64,000 bases of DNA from contig CM034546.1 of NCBI GenBank assembly GCA_020055645.1, positions 11,966,001 through 12,030,000 on the forward strand. The letters are read 5' to 3'. The stretch is from Tomocerus qinae. Lineage: Eukaryota > Arthropoda > Collembola > Entomobryomorpha > Tomoceridae. The translations under genes were made by a program, and so were the position numbers. Of this stretch, positions 25,383-36,560 are shown piece after piece; position 1 is the stretch's first letter, and each line of letters starts with the position of its first letter. The notes under the pieces are model-generated. The model saw only the letters and a program-made list of their open reading frames with translations. It had not been told where the DNA came from and made no database searches.

Positions 25383-26140
25383 AATAGTTTGAGCTTGAAA
25401 TCGCGCCACCATCATTTGACTGCTGGGCAGCTTTTATTAGACCAAAAATTGTTTATGTGTAGGTCTATGGCTTTTAGCGTAGTTTCACAGTGGGTTGATT
25501 CCCACTGACAATATTAATTTTCTAGATGGCATGGCATTAGTGCAAAAATTTCAGAAACCTGTACAAATGTTTTATTCTTTCCTTTGTCCAGAAAGACACC
25601 CATCCCCTAAATTTTCAGAAAAGAAAGATTTATTTTGTCAAAAAGGTTTAAATTTCAAAAAATGTTAATGATTTCATTTTACCCTTTGCCTTGGCCTAAT
25701 TCCCGGATGCGTTTAGGCGCTGAAATAGATATGTTTATTTTCGATAACAGATACTCTGGTATGCTATTTAAATGAAATGTCTGTCAAATGAAATTTTAAA
25801 CAATATTAACCTTATTTACATGCTCCAATTTATCGATGGCATACAGAAAGTAAACATGCGCAGGGTCACCCTACATCGGAATATATTTATTGGGTAATTG
25901 AAATAATTTAAAATGTCCTTGAATAATAATTTAAACGGTCATTTTTGAAAGTGTCCCTGCGAATAATTTAGAAAGTCCCTAAACAAAAATTTTATAATTT
26001 CCCTGCAGATACTGAAAAGGTAAATTGTGGTAAATGAACACAGGGAATATACTTTTATGACTTTCTGACGAACCTTTATGGCGAATAACCTTCTTTATGA
26101 CTAGGAGCTGTCATTTTGTCATTTCCTTGCGGTCACTCCA

Positions 26141-26250
26141 CAAGCATTGTACAAAATTTACCACTTTTTAGCCTTTTTACCATCACAGTGGTAAAAATGC
26201 ACTTAATGGCAAAAATTGTAAATTTTAGCCTTTGATTAGACAGCTGAGTG
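26141..26250. mobile_element. Partial second copy of the 12467-12656 MITE family
   Basis: About 100 bases match the reverse complement of the right half of the element at 12467-12656, including ACAAAATTTACCACTTTTTA and the TTTGATTAGACAGC block. The other half and the duplicated target are not seen. Confidence 0.7.
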
Positions 26251-26754
26251 CAGACACACTAGACTTCACACACACATTCTTTTTAATGTAATCTAACAAA
26301 ATTATTTTTATAAAATTTTCTGCTCTCGACTCCAAACAAAAATATGTAGGTGATTACTGATGGTAAAACCTTTATAAAACCTTTATAAACTATTATATTT
26401 CAATTCACATATTTATTGTATACCCACTTCAATTAATAAATAGAATATAAAATTTGTTCTTCTCACTCATAATGTATCAAATAAGTGACTAGATCTGATT
26501 TTGCTCTATATTGTTTCTTAATTTAAGCCTGATGATGACTGTACGAAAGGCGCTTGCTGAAAATAAATAAGATTGAGCAATGAAAACATATAGTTGATTG
26601 AATGCAGCTTTTCTGGCTGGAGACAATTATTTGAATTTACTCATAATCCCTCATCTCCCATAAATTCAAATAAAACAAATAAACCAAATATAATGCTTAT
26701 GTAAAAATCACGGGTTGCAGGGACATTTTAAATTTTTGTTTAGGTACTTTCTAA

Positions 26755-26917
26755 CAGGGCATGAAAAACCCAAAAACCCGGGTTTTTGGGTTATTGGGTT
26801 TTTGGGTGGCAAACAGCAAAAACCCTGGGTTTTTGGGCAAAAACCCAAAACCCAAAAACCCGGGTTTTTGGGTTTTTCCTAACCAAAAGCAAAAACCCAT
26901 GGGTTTTTCATGCCCTG
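26755..26917. mobile_element. hAT-like MITE, 163 bp, target duplication CTTTCTAA
   Basis: Perfect inverted ends CAGGGCATGAAAAACCC and GGGTTTTTCATGCCCTG, flanked by perfect 8-bp repeats CTTTCTAA at 26747-26754 and 26918-26925. The body is almost only CCCAAAAA/TTTTTGGG words, which fold back on themselves. Confidence 0.9.
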
Positions 26918-26983
26918 CTTTCTAAGTTATTCGCAGGGACACCATTTACATTATTATTTATTAGGTATACATTTATGAATTAT

Positions 26984-29476
26984 CTAATATGATTCATATA
27001 CGTCATCCATTGCAACTGAAAATACACGATTTTCAGTTTTTGTATTTTTGTGAAAATTTTTAATTTTTTCAAAAATATCTAAAACATGTACTTGTAAAGT
27101 TAATCTATTATACCACAATCTTTCTAGGAACAGAGTGGTAAATGAGCCAAGTATGAAGTATGCACAAACGAAGAAAATAGTATGAATCTTCATCGAAAGA
27201 CTTATCGCCACACTCCGAGACTCTTCATACTTCATTATGGTATAGGATAGTCTGTGCTTTAAATTCGATATAAAATCGTGCTGTTGCCTAAAATATTTTA
27301 AAAAGCCTCTTTCTTGCATGGCCTGAAAATACGATTGGAATATAAAACGGTAGCAATCCCTGAATTCATAAGAAATTGGTTCAGCTAAATCTGTTTCTTT
27401 TACTGTCATGCAAAATCCATCTGAAGACATTTTAGATGGAATTGAGTGCACGCGGTATTCACTCTCCACTTTGTTCATTACGACAAATAGTTTCAATGAA
27501 TAGTTGGTCAGCAACTTCCATTTAACATAGATTCTTTTCATTTTCAATTCATTTGGTGATGCATCGGTTTGCCAATCGAATCTGTGGACACTTTCATTAT
27601 ATTGAGAGAATGCAAACTAACTTTGCATTCTCAGTGGCCAATGCCCCATCAGTCAGATTTGACTAAATCTGCCTAAATCTGAATGTCGCCACTACTCCTA
27701 CCTTGTCTTTCTTGGAATTGTCTCCAATTGTCCCTATTGCTATCACATACCTACCTATCCTATCCTAACTTATCTAAATATGCTAATCATCATTCAATTC
27801 CTTCTAATGAACTCCTGAACTTGCCTTTCTACACTCACTTACTTCTTGACTCTGTCCCTACTTACATCTCGACGGTGCTGTCCGCACCGAGAGATTTCTA
27901 GAAAAACGCCCCCATTTCTCTACTAAAATTACATTTATTTCTTTATTGCTAATATTATTTATAATTACTCAAATCAAAATTATCCTACCAATCCAATCTG
28001 ACGCTAAATTCAGTCGCTATCCTAAAATAAAAATAAGTCCCACTTCCCTACATAAATTATTATATTCTCTCCACTCTTTACACTCATCTACCCAGCAAAT
28101 CCATTTATTTCCTGACAATATATATCCAAAATTTTATATTTCTCAAAATATACGTGGCTCTCTTCAAAAATATTCCGTCTTGTGTCTCTCTCTAACAGCA
28201 ACTTGTGTCCGTTTTCGACGAGATCTTTAAAGTCCTTAAATTGTTTTCTGTCTGGCTGCGCAATAATCTCGCTTGTTATCCACGTATCATATAGAATAGC
28301 AATTATAAATCCCATGGACACAGTTACCAAATACAAAATGTTTCTCCCCTTATTGGTAATATCCTGATTTAAAAGAACGGATATTGTAGATACAAAGATG
28401 AATTCGAATTTCTTATAGACAGATGTGAATTTTAAGCCCAAAAGATAAAATGAAATCGGGAATAGGGAGAATATCAGCCACCAGCAATAATCATCAAAAG
28501 TATTTTGGATTAGAACTGTTAGAGGAGTGTCGAAGAAAAGAGGATTGGCTTCACAGTAATATGGAATCTGTTCCATAAAATACTCAATGAAAAAGGTTTC
28601 ATACCATTCTATAATATACGGCTTTTCTCGGTTTACAGACATTGCAATCTTTCCACATCGTTTATGTTGTATATTAAAACTTTTCGATCTCGTTGCATAA
28701 ACGGCAGTAAAGTTCCATTTTTCAGCCATTAATTCAACAGCTCTCACTGCATTTCGACAATTAATTATCGTCGATGTTGTGTAGATAGGTTTCCTGCATT
28801 TTGGCAGTTGGCTGAAACCCTCGAAATTGAAGACACCATAAAGACCACTAATTGGAATTCCATGAAGGTTTCCATTCAAGGTATTCCAAACCCTTTCCCA
28901 AACTTTTTCGGAACTTCCAATTTCAAGCTGACGAAAAAATGGAGATTTTGTGCTAGGATTGTAGAGAATCGTAGTGTAAACGGAATAATTGTTTTCACCT
29001 GCCATTGCCAAAATAAATAAGGGAGCCACCAAATCTTGAATGAGACTTGATTGCCATTTCAGATTCATTGTTTTAATTTCATCTTTAATGACGACTATGA
29101 ACCTTGAATGCGGTCGATTTATTTCTTTTCCAAAATGTTTAACCAGATTTTTTAAATCAGGGTCTGGCTCCATTAGAATATTCACACTGCACCGGCTTTT
29201 TGACACATCTCGAGGTTTTCTTTCATGACGACCGAAAATAGTTTTGTTATAATTTGATGGTGCTAAGGTCCAGGGTTGGCCATTTTGGTTCGACAGCATA
29301 AATTTTGTCTGCCACTGGGATTGATTGAAAGTGATCATGTTGTAATCGCAATTATGGTAATATAACTTTCGAAAACATTGAACATTGTTGATAACAATAA
29401 AAAGCAATAAAATTTGAATAAATAGACACATAAAAAACATGTTGATAGGAACAGTGTAAAATTTTATCTTAATCAA
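26984..29476 (-). pseudogene. Divergent ionotropic receptor, left inverted copy, disrupted by insertion
   Basis: Without the 515-base insert at 27603-28117 and one copy of its ATAT target repeat, this is a single intronless frame of 1974 nt (657 residues). It begins with a signal peptide (residues about 8-33), followed by an extracellular part with several Cys and N-glycosylation sites. A first membrane segment starts at DDYCWWLIFSLFPISF, a second hydrophobic pair follows with the words SVLLNQD and VTVSMGFIIA, then S2-like sequence, and a last membrane segment sits near SMKIHTIFFVCAYFILG. This S1 / two or three TM / S2 / TM order is that of ionotropic receptors, the glutamate-receptor-like sensory channels of arthropods, but in a very divergent form. 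As it stands the product would stop inside the insert after about 460 residues, before the last channel segment. Confidence 0.75.
27603..28117. mobile_element. 515-bp insertion in the receptor gene, possible solo LTR
   Basis: The insert starts TG and ends CA and is flanked by ATAT (27599-27602 and 28118-28121). Removing it with one ATAT restores an exact open frame in the receptor. TG...CA ends with a 4-bp duplication suit a solo LTR. A perfect 11-bp hairpin (GAGAATGCAAA and its complement) sits just inside the left end, which is unusual for an LTR, so the class is uncertain. Confidence 0.5.
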
Positions 29477-30410
29477 GATCAGGGCGCAGTAAGGAATGAG
29501 TAAAAAGTAAAAAATTGTATAAAATAAGAAAACAGAATACGTTCATGCATATTAAGTGTAAAGAAACGTCTGTTGTATGAGGAAAATTGATTTCCTTTAT
29601 ATGGAACTGCTATGTTTACATTTAAACCATTTCGAAGCTATTCTATGCAGAACTTACATAGAACTAAACAAAGTCAGACAGGAAAGCACTATCTACTATT
29701 CAAATAAAATGACATACATCATGAGCATTCCAATGTTCTGTTCGATATTTGGCTATTTATTATTACAGTAAAAGACAAAATGGTAAAAAATGAATGTCAA
29801 ATCTTCACCTAATGAAGAAGCAAGTTTTGGGGCCTTTTTTGGTTTGTTTAGGATCAAGAAAAGGCGAATGTAATGCTTTACTGCAGTCATCAATGCAATA
29901 CACCATGATCGAAAATTGGGTAATAAAATTTATTTAACCTGTGGTGTAATTATTCTTAAATCCAATGAAGGTTCGCTTTCATAAATACAGTGTAACTTAA
30001 TTTCTTTAACCTTTGGTTGACACTGAATTTTCCATGGAACAGTACCATAAAACTACTAAATTGAAAAGTAATATAAAAATTAATAAGTTTACCTAAAATA
30101 AATCTTCCAGACATAAATCTTATTTTTTGTATTAAAAATGATGTAACAATTTATCCTTAAACTTTATTATAATTTAAAAAATTTCATATAAACTCCGCTA
30201 TCAAACCTTTAAAAGCCACCTGGGAGAAATATGCTGATCCAATCTACCCAATTCGCTTTATCCTTAGGCCGATATATGGGCTATCTGTTAAGGAAGTTTT
30301 CCTCCAAGGTATCATCCAATATTCATAATATACACGTGTGTTTGAATTCCCACTTTATGTCTCTGAGAAAAGGAAAACCTTCCGCTGACGCCATTCAGTC
30401 TTCCTAAATA
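29477..30410. other. Upstream region of the left receptor copy
   Basis: Bases up to about 29700 still match, inverted, the upstream region of the right receptor copy (32700-32886). From there to 30410 I see no match and no gene. Confidence 0.6.
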
Positions 30411-31675
30411 TTACTGTTACAGCATATCCTTGTAAACAATGGATACAATGGAAACAATGAAACGCCATCGCTAATTGGATATTTTGTATTGTGTAGCTAA
30501 TTGGTTTTAATTGCCTTTCCTTGACGCTCGGCGAAGCGAATGCAGTATAGTGAATGTGTTGTAGAGAGCTGCTGCATGCCGGGGACAACCAAACTGGCGA
30601 AGTTCTATCTTCAATATACCGAACGCAACTTATAATACACAATCTCACACACAAGTACCAATATATTAATAACATATTAACATATTAAGAAGGCTCACCA
30701 CTCACGCCTGCATAGCAACCACAACCACATGGACCTTTCTAAATGCATGTTAAATAATGTTTACATCTGGCTTTATTCCTCCCGAAAGATAAGTCCGATT
30801 TTTATGGGACTTAAATATTTGGAATCCTGGACTATCGATGACCACACAAGGGTTGCTGGATTTTTGATATCGTTGCTTTAAATGGTGCAAAAATGAACAT
30901 TTAATAAAAACGAAAACTGATCCACTTTTTTTGGAATTTGATTTTTTTTAAACATTAATTAAATTAAGGCCCCACGGAAATCATTAATTAAATTAAAGTT
31001 TAAATTGCGGCCTTGTTTAGGCTCGTACGGGCAGCATCTGCCCGGACTAGCTCGCGGCCAATTATTATAATAGGACTAAAATTTACTAGACTAAAATTTT
31101 TTACATGCTGCAATGAGTTGTGCACATGAAATTTTGCAAATTAGTAAGTTGTAATCTACATCATTTGTGGAAACAAATTTATTTTATAGTTATAGGTATT
31201 ATAGACTTTTACATTTTTACATATCATTTGATTGTATAGGTATATTTAATTTTTGATTGAAATCAAAACTAAATAAAATAAGTTGGTCAAGCCGAGAATA
31301 TAATATTTATTTTTGTTTGTGTGTTAAGATCCTGGATTTGTTTGTAACATTCCAACGCCACTGAGCCAAATTCAGGCTCTGAAATGTTAAAACACAACTA
31401 ATGCGCCCATTTTATTTATAGGAATTGGTACTTGTGTGTGAGATTGTGTATTATAAGTTGCGTTCGGTATATTGAAGATAGAACTTCACCAGTTTGGTTG
31501 TCCCCGGCATGCAGCAGCTCTCTACAACACATTCACTATACTGCATTCGCTTCGCCGAGCGTCAAGGAAAGGCAATTAAAACCAATTAGCTACACAATAC
31601 AAAATATCCAATTAGCGATGGCGTTTCATTGTTTCCATTGTATCCATTGTTTACAAGGATATGCTGTAACAGTAA
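30411..31675. mobile_element. Non-autonomous element with 252-bp terminal inverted repeats, TA target
   Basis: 30411-30662 and 31424-31675 are reverse complements of equal length with a single mismatch seen (G/A in CTTCGCCAG versus CTTCACCAG). TA flanks both ends (30409-30410, 31676-31677). The 761-base interior has no transposase-like frame. TA duplication points to the Tc1/mariner group with long inverted repeats. It sits between the two inverted receptor copies but is much better conserved than they are, so I read it as a separate insertion. Confidence 0.7.
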
Positions 31676-31762
31676 TACCTATCTAATGCTATATATACAC
31701 TTTTTTACTGCCGGTCGGCTTACTTTTCCCTGTCCTTCTCTTCCTGCTTACCAGATTGAGTT

Positions 31763-32443
31763 CAGGGCATGAAAAAGGCAAAAAGCTACCTTTTTGCCTT
31801 TTTGCTTGCCTTTTTGCCTAGCAAAATCAGCAAAAAGCTACCTTTTTGCCTTTTTGCTGTTAAATGGGGTAATTAGCAATTGACATGTTGACAACCAAGG
31901 ATGTGAACAAGAAATACGATTTTAAAAAACAGCAATTCAGAATTATCTTAATCTTCAATCGGTCATTCATTAGACAATAAAACAATCGAAAACAACAAAC
32001 TAACATTGTAAGCAATTTTAAAAAACTTGAGGAAAAAAACAAGAACCTAGAGCTGTGCTAAGTGCTAACCAGTACCAGTCAAATACTGGATATTTTGGTT
32101 GAGTTAATATATCTCATATAATATTGTACACAATACGCAGATGTTCAACCTGGCTCATTTTTTATTATACGGTTTGTCAGTTGTCACGAATACATTATAG
32201 TTCATTTTGAATTGTGCTATGTAACAGTATTAGTAATAAATAGTTTAATAATCAAAAAATCTAACTAGCATCTGCAATTTATCTGAATATTTGAATAGGT
32301 AGGACGGGATAGTCTACAAAAGTTAGCTTTAATGAAGTATCACAGGTGGCGGTGACTACTCCAAAAAGGCAAAAAGCACAAAAAGGCAAAAAGGTGGCTT
32401 TTTGCCTTTTTGCTAGCAAAAAGGCAACCTTTTTCATGCCTTG
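31763..32443. mobile_element. hAT-like element, 681 bp, target duplication ATTGAGTT
   Basis: Ends are CAGGGCATGAAAAAGGC and, on the other strand, CAAGGCATGAAAAAGGT. Perfect 8-bp repeats ATTGAGTT flank it at 31755-31762 and 32444-32451. Both subterminal parts are palindromic runs of GGCAAAAA/CTTTTTGCC; the middle is unique sequence without a coding frame. The first 14 bases of the end are shared with the MITE at 26755. Confidence 0.85.
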
Positions 32444-32539
32444 ATTGAGTTGCGGGACAGTGTTGAGTCGTTCAGTCTCATGGTTCAGTACTCTTCACTA
32501 AGTCTCTTCGTGTAAGTCTATACACTTAAGTAAAGTTGT

Positions 32540-32650
32540 TCCGGTAGTCACTGCAAGTAAGCCCTCGCGGCTGGAGCGGTAGCATAGCTCTACTAATCAA
32601 TAGTAGTAGCCGTGCTCTCCGCCTTGCACACACACACACGTTAGGTATGT
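32540..32650 (+). mobile_element. 3' end fragment of a LINE related to the one at 50857-55573
   Basis: The words CACTGCAAGTAAG, CTCGCGGCT, GAGCGGTAG and CTAATCAATAGTA occur in the same order in the 3' untranslated part of the minus-strand LINE (50960-50860), and both end in a CA-rich tail. LINE copies are commonly truncated at the 5' side. Confidence 0.6.
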
Positions 32651-32886
32651 TATTTTATTTGCATAGTGAAGTGCTTTCCTGTTTGACTAAATTTAGTTCT
32701 ATGTTAATTCCGTATAGAATAGCTTCGAACTGGCTTAAAAGTAAACCTAGGAGTTCTATATAAAGGAAGTCAATTATTTTCCTTATACAACAGTCGTTTG
32801 TTTGCACTTAACATGCATGAACGTATTCTGATTACTTATTCGATCCTATTTATTTACATTTTACATATCGCTTACTGCGCTCTGAT

Positions 32887-34858
32887 ATGGTAAAGTTTAA
32901 CACTCTGGATACCAACATGTTGTTTATCCATCTATTTATTCAATTTTTATTTCTTTTTATTGTTATCAACAATGTTCAATGTTTTCGAAAGTTACATTAC
33001 CATAATTGCGATTACAACATGATCACTTTCAATCAATCCCAGTGGCAGACAAAATTTATGCTGTCAAACCAAAATGGCCAACCCTGGACATTAGCAACAT
33101 CAAATTATAACAAAACTATTTTCGGTCGTCATGAAAAAAATCCTCGAGACATGTCAAAAAGTATGTGTAGTGTGAATATTCTAATGGAGCCACACCCTTA
33201 TTTGAAATATCTGGTTATACCTTTTGGAAAAGAAATAAATCGACTGCATTCAAGGTTCATAGTCGTCATTAAAGATGAAATGAAAACAATGAATCCAAAA
33301 TGGCAATCAAGTCTCATTCTGGATTTGGTGGCTCCACTCTTTATTCTGGCAATGAAAGGTGGGAACAATTATTCTGTTTACACCACGATTCTCTACAATC
33401 CTAGCACAAAATCTCCAATTTTTCGTCAGCTTGAAATTGGAAGCTCCGAAAAAGATTGGGAAAGGGTTTGGAATACCTTGATTGGAAACCTTCATGGAAT
33501 TCCAATTGGTGGTCTTTATGGTAACTCTAAATTCGATGGTTTCAGCCAACTGCCAAAATGCAGGAAACCAATATACACAACAACGAAGATTAAATATAAA
33601 TGTCGAAATCCAGTGAGAGCTGTTGAATTATTGGCTGAAAAATGGAACTTCACTGCCGTTTATGCAAGGAGATGGAAAAATTTTAATAGAGAACATCAAC
33701 GATGTGGAAAGATTGTGATGTCGGCACATCGAGTTGAGCCGTATGATATACAATGGTATGAAACTTTTTTCATTGAGTATTGTATGAAACAGATTCCATA
33801 TTACTGTGAAGCCAACCCTCTTTTGCTCGACACACCTCTAACAGTTCTAATTCAAAATACTTTTGATGATTATTGCTGGTGGCTAATATTCTCACTATTT
33901 CCGATTTCATTTTTATCTTTTGGGCTTAAGATTCACACCTGCCTATAAGAAACTCGAATTCATCTTTATGTCTACAATATCCGTTCTTTTAAATCAGGAT
34001 GTTTCCAATAAAGGGAGAAACATTTTGTAATTGGCAACTGTGTCCATGGGATTTATAATTGCTATTCAATATGATACGTGGATAACAAGCGAAATTATTG
34101 CGCAGCCAGACAGAAAACAATTTAAGGACTTTAAAGATCTCGTCGAAAACGGACACAAGTTGTTGGTAGAGAAAGACACAAGACGGAATATTTTTGAAGA
34201 GAGCCACGTATATTTTAAGCAATATAACATTCTGGATTTATATAATGAAAGTGTCCACAGATTTGATTGGCAAACCGATGCATCACCAGATGAATTGAAA
34301 ATGAAAAGAATCTACGTTAAATGGAAGTTGCTGACCAACTTTTCATTGAAACTATTTGTCGTAATGGACAAAGTGGAGAGCGAATACCGCGTGCACTTAA
34401 TACCATCTATAATGTCTTCAGATGGAGTCTGTATGACAGTAAAAGAAACAGATCTAGCTGAACCAATTTCTTATGAATTCAATGATTGCTACCGTTTTAT
34501 ATTCCAGTCGTATTTACAGGCCATACAAGAAAGAAGCTTTTTAAAATATTTAAGGCAACAAAACGATTTTATATCGAATTTAGAGCACAGACTTTTCTAT
34601 ATCAAATTGAAGTATGAAGAGTCTCGTAGTGTGGCGATAAGTCTTACGATGAAGATTCATACTATTTTCTTCGTTTGTGGATACTTCATACTTGGCTCAT
34701 TTATTGCTCTGTTCATAGAAAGATTGTGGTATCATAGATTAACTTTACAAGTACTTGGTTTACATATTTTTGAAAAAATTAAAAATCGTCACAAAAATAC
34801 AAAAACTGAAAATCGTGTATTTCCAGTTGCTATGGATGACGTATTTGAACTACATTAA
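32887..34858 (+). pseudogene. Divergent ionotropic receptor, right inverted copy, frameshifted
   Basis: An inverted paralogue of the gene at 26984-29476, clearly similar over its whole length. The frame is open from 32887 to the first membrane segment, where an extra T in a T-run near 33908 shifts it and the frame ends at 33948. In the original frame a TAA also replaces a TAT (Tyr) codon near 34027-34029, in the stretch CATTTTGTAATTGGC. Beyond that, 34031-34858 is open to the natural stop and keeps the S2-like part and the last membrane segment (FFVCGYFILGSFIALF). The region corresponding to the insertion in the left copy is clean here. So the two copies have different, non-overlapping damage. 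Function before decay: putative sensory ion-channel subunit. Confidence 0.75.
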
Positions 34859-34860
34859 AT

Positions 34861-34974
34861 GTTTAAATTACTGCCGTGGCTTACGCTTTGAAGAAGTTCC
34901 AGATTGCTCTCAACAAGCCACCAGTGTCGCTGTCGCTATTGAAGATGGTAACCCAACCGCCACAGGAGGTCAAT
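34861..34974 (+). other. Short exon-like open stretch after the receptor copy
   Basis: A 38-codon frame in another phase than the receptor, with balanced codon use and the words CRGLRFEEVPDC and ATSVAVAIEDG, ending at TAA. It could be the last exon of an unrelated gene or chance. No acceptor or partner exon was identified. Confidence 0.2.
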
Positions 34975-34979
34975 AATTA

Positions 34980-36160
34980 TAAATATCATCAATTTAGTTG
35001 TAAGCCTATGACTGTTTCTTTTTCTCTAACTCTAAACTAGCTATTATTTGTAATGAGCTGTAGTTAGGATTTGTTATGAACGCAGTCACATTTTGTGTGA
35101 ACGGTACGTTTTTCAAACAGTGACAATCTTGTTCTGTATTACTTATGTCATTTAGAGTTAATATGATGTAGACCTATAATCGTATTTTATATTATGGAAT
35201 GTATTCAATTAAGTTATATTAATACCAAAATCTTAGAATGACAGTGATGGGAGAGAACAAAAGTTGTAAAACTGTTTGTTCAATTGCCAATAAACTGAAA
35301 CTCAACTCTACAATAACATGTAAAGAGTATGTTTTTTGAAATGCTGTTGAAACATTTACAATTCCATTATCACGTAACGTATTGCGAAAAGCAATTATGT
35401 AAAACATATCAGTCTTTCGTGCTAAAAATCACTTCACTTCACATTGTGGTGACTGAGCTTAAAACTTTTCTTTATTGGTGGAGAAACTTTTACAGCAAAA
35501 ATTTGCTGCGCCTAGCTGCGCCATTTCGAGATACAGAAAAACGTTGAACCCGCCCGAGTGTACCTTGCACATCATTAGTAGGACACAGCGCTTAAAATCA
35601 AATGTACTTATAAAATCCCTTTAAAAAGCCGAAGCACATGATAAAATACCATCTTTTTTTATTTGAAAACCATTGTCGGAGGAAAACCTTGGGAACTATA
35701 ACCGGTAATTTCTGGAAATTAATGTTTGTGGTTGCTTTTTTGATTTTGTAACGTTTATAAATGACATTTATGCTTGCAGACGTCGCAGATATTAGTTTTT
35801 GGATATTCATTAACAATTTCCTTTCTTAAAACTTCTTCGTCTAAAATTCTTTCAAGTTATTACATATGTGAATTATGGTCTACATTATTAATTTTTAAAA
35901 TTCGTAAAATTCCGAAGTGATACAACAGTTCATACTTAGCTAACAACAACAACCAACCGGCGACCTACATTTCCCTATTTATTATTTATTCAAGTTTATC
36001 TGATCTTTATTCGAATGCCTTTTCTATCTGTCCGTCCATCCATGCAGAAATCCCTGTGCACGATAATTTGAGGTGCCCATGCCTGGTTTGAGCTATGCAG
36101 GTAAAATTTTCAGGATATTTTCTTGAGGTGAAACGTTTGTTTGTATATGGGCAAGATCGG
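34980..36160. other. Intergenic, nothing recognised
   Basis: AT-rich, no supported gene, RNA or transposon ends. Confidence 0.45.
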
Positions 36161-36560
36161 TCTTAGGCCCTGTCTGGGGGAGGAGTTAAAAATAATTAGA
36201 GTTAAAACTTAAAAATAGCTAAAGATCGACGTAACCTTGGTTCTATTCATTCTACAACTTAATGTAATAACTTGTTCGACAGCTGACATGTTTTGCCAAA
36301 CTACTGAACTAGGTAAAATCATCTCATGGCGGGGTAAGTGGGTGAAAAATTAAAAATAACCGAAAATAGACGTAACTTTCCTTTATCCGACAAATTTGGG
36401 TAAAATTAGCTCGATTGAAAGCTGGCCGGTCCACGGACACTAATATTCGGGTTGTAAACTTTCCCTGTTAGGGAATGTGGGTGAGAAAACTTGATTAAAA
36501 ACATAATTGAAAATCGATGTAACATTAGTTCGGTTAATCGTACAAAGTAGTGCAATGATT
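36160..36560. repeat. Three diverged tandem units of about 140-155 bp
   Basis: Three successive blocks (starting near 36176, 36332 and 36468) each contain a GGG(A/T)-rich start, an AAAAAT-rich stretch, then GAAAAT/AAAGAT followed by (C/A)GA(C/T)GTAAC. The divergence is high, so this is an old array. Confidence 0.5.

Larger units (their letters stand above)
25951..26941. mobile_element. Possible inverted-repeat element, about 1 kb, with nested MITE
   Basis: The arm at about 25951-26008 (containing GTGTCCCTGCGAATAA and TCCCTAAACAAAAATTTTA) recurs inverted at 26716-26941, interrupted there by the 163-bp MITE at 26755-26917. The part between the arms has no coding signal but holds the partial MITE at 26141-26250. 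The exact ends and target duplication were not resolved. Confidence 0.5.

Noticed and set aside
26770-26910. Repeated CCCAAAAA words looked like a telomere-type or CRISPR-type array
   Set aside because: No regular repeat-spacer spacing; the perfect inverted ends and 8-bp duplication show a MITE.
30355-30675. Cys-rich minus-strand frame repeated on the plus strand at 31432-31686
   Set aside because: Both are the same 252-bp terminal inverted repeat read through; no coding evidence.
32540-32650. GC-rich stretch considered as a tRNA or SINE head
   Set aside because: No A/B box pair or cloverleaf could be drawn, and it matches the 3' end of the LINE.
30411-34858. One single giant palindrome including the 252-bp arms and both receptor genes
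   Set aside because: The 252-bp arms are far more alike than the receptor arms, are bounded by TA, and are separated from them by non-matching sequence on both sides.
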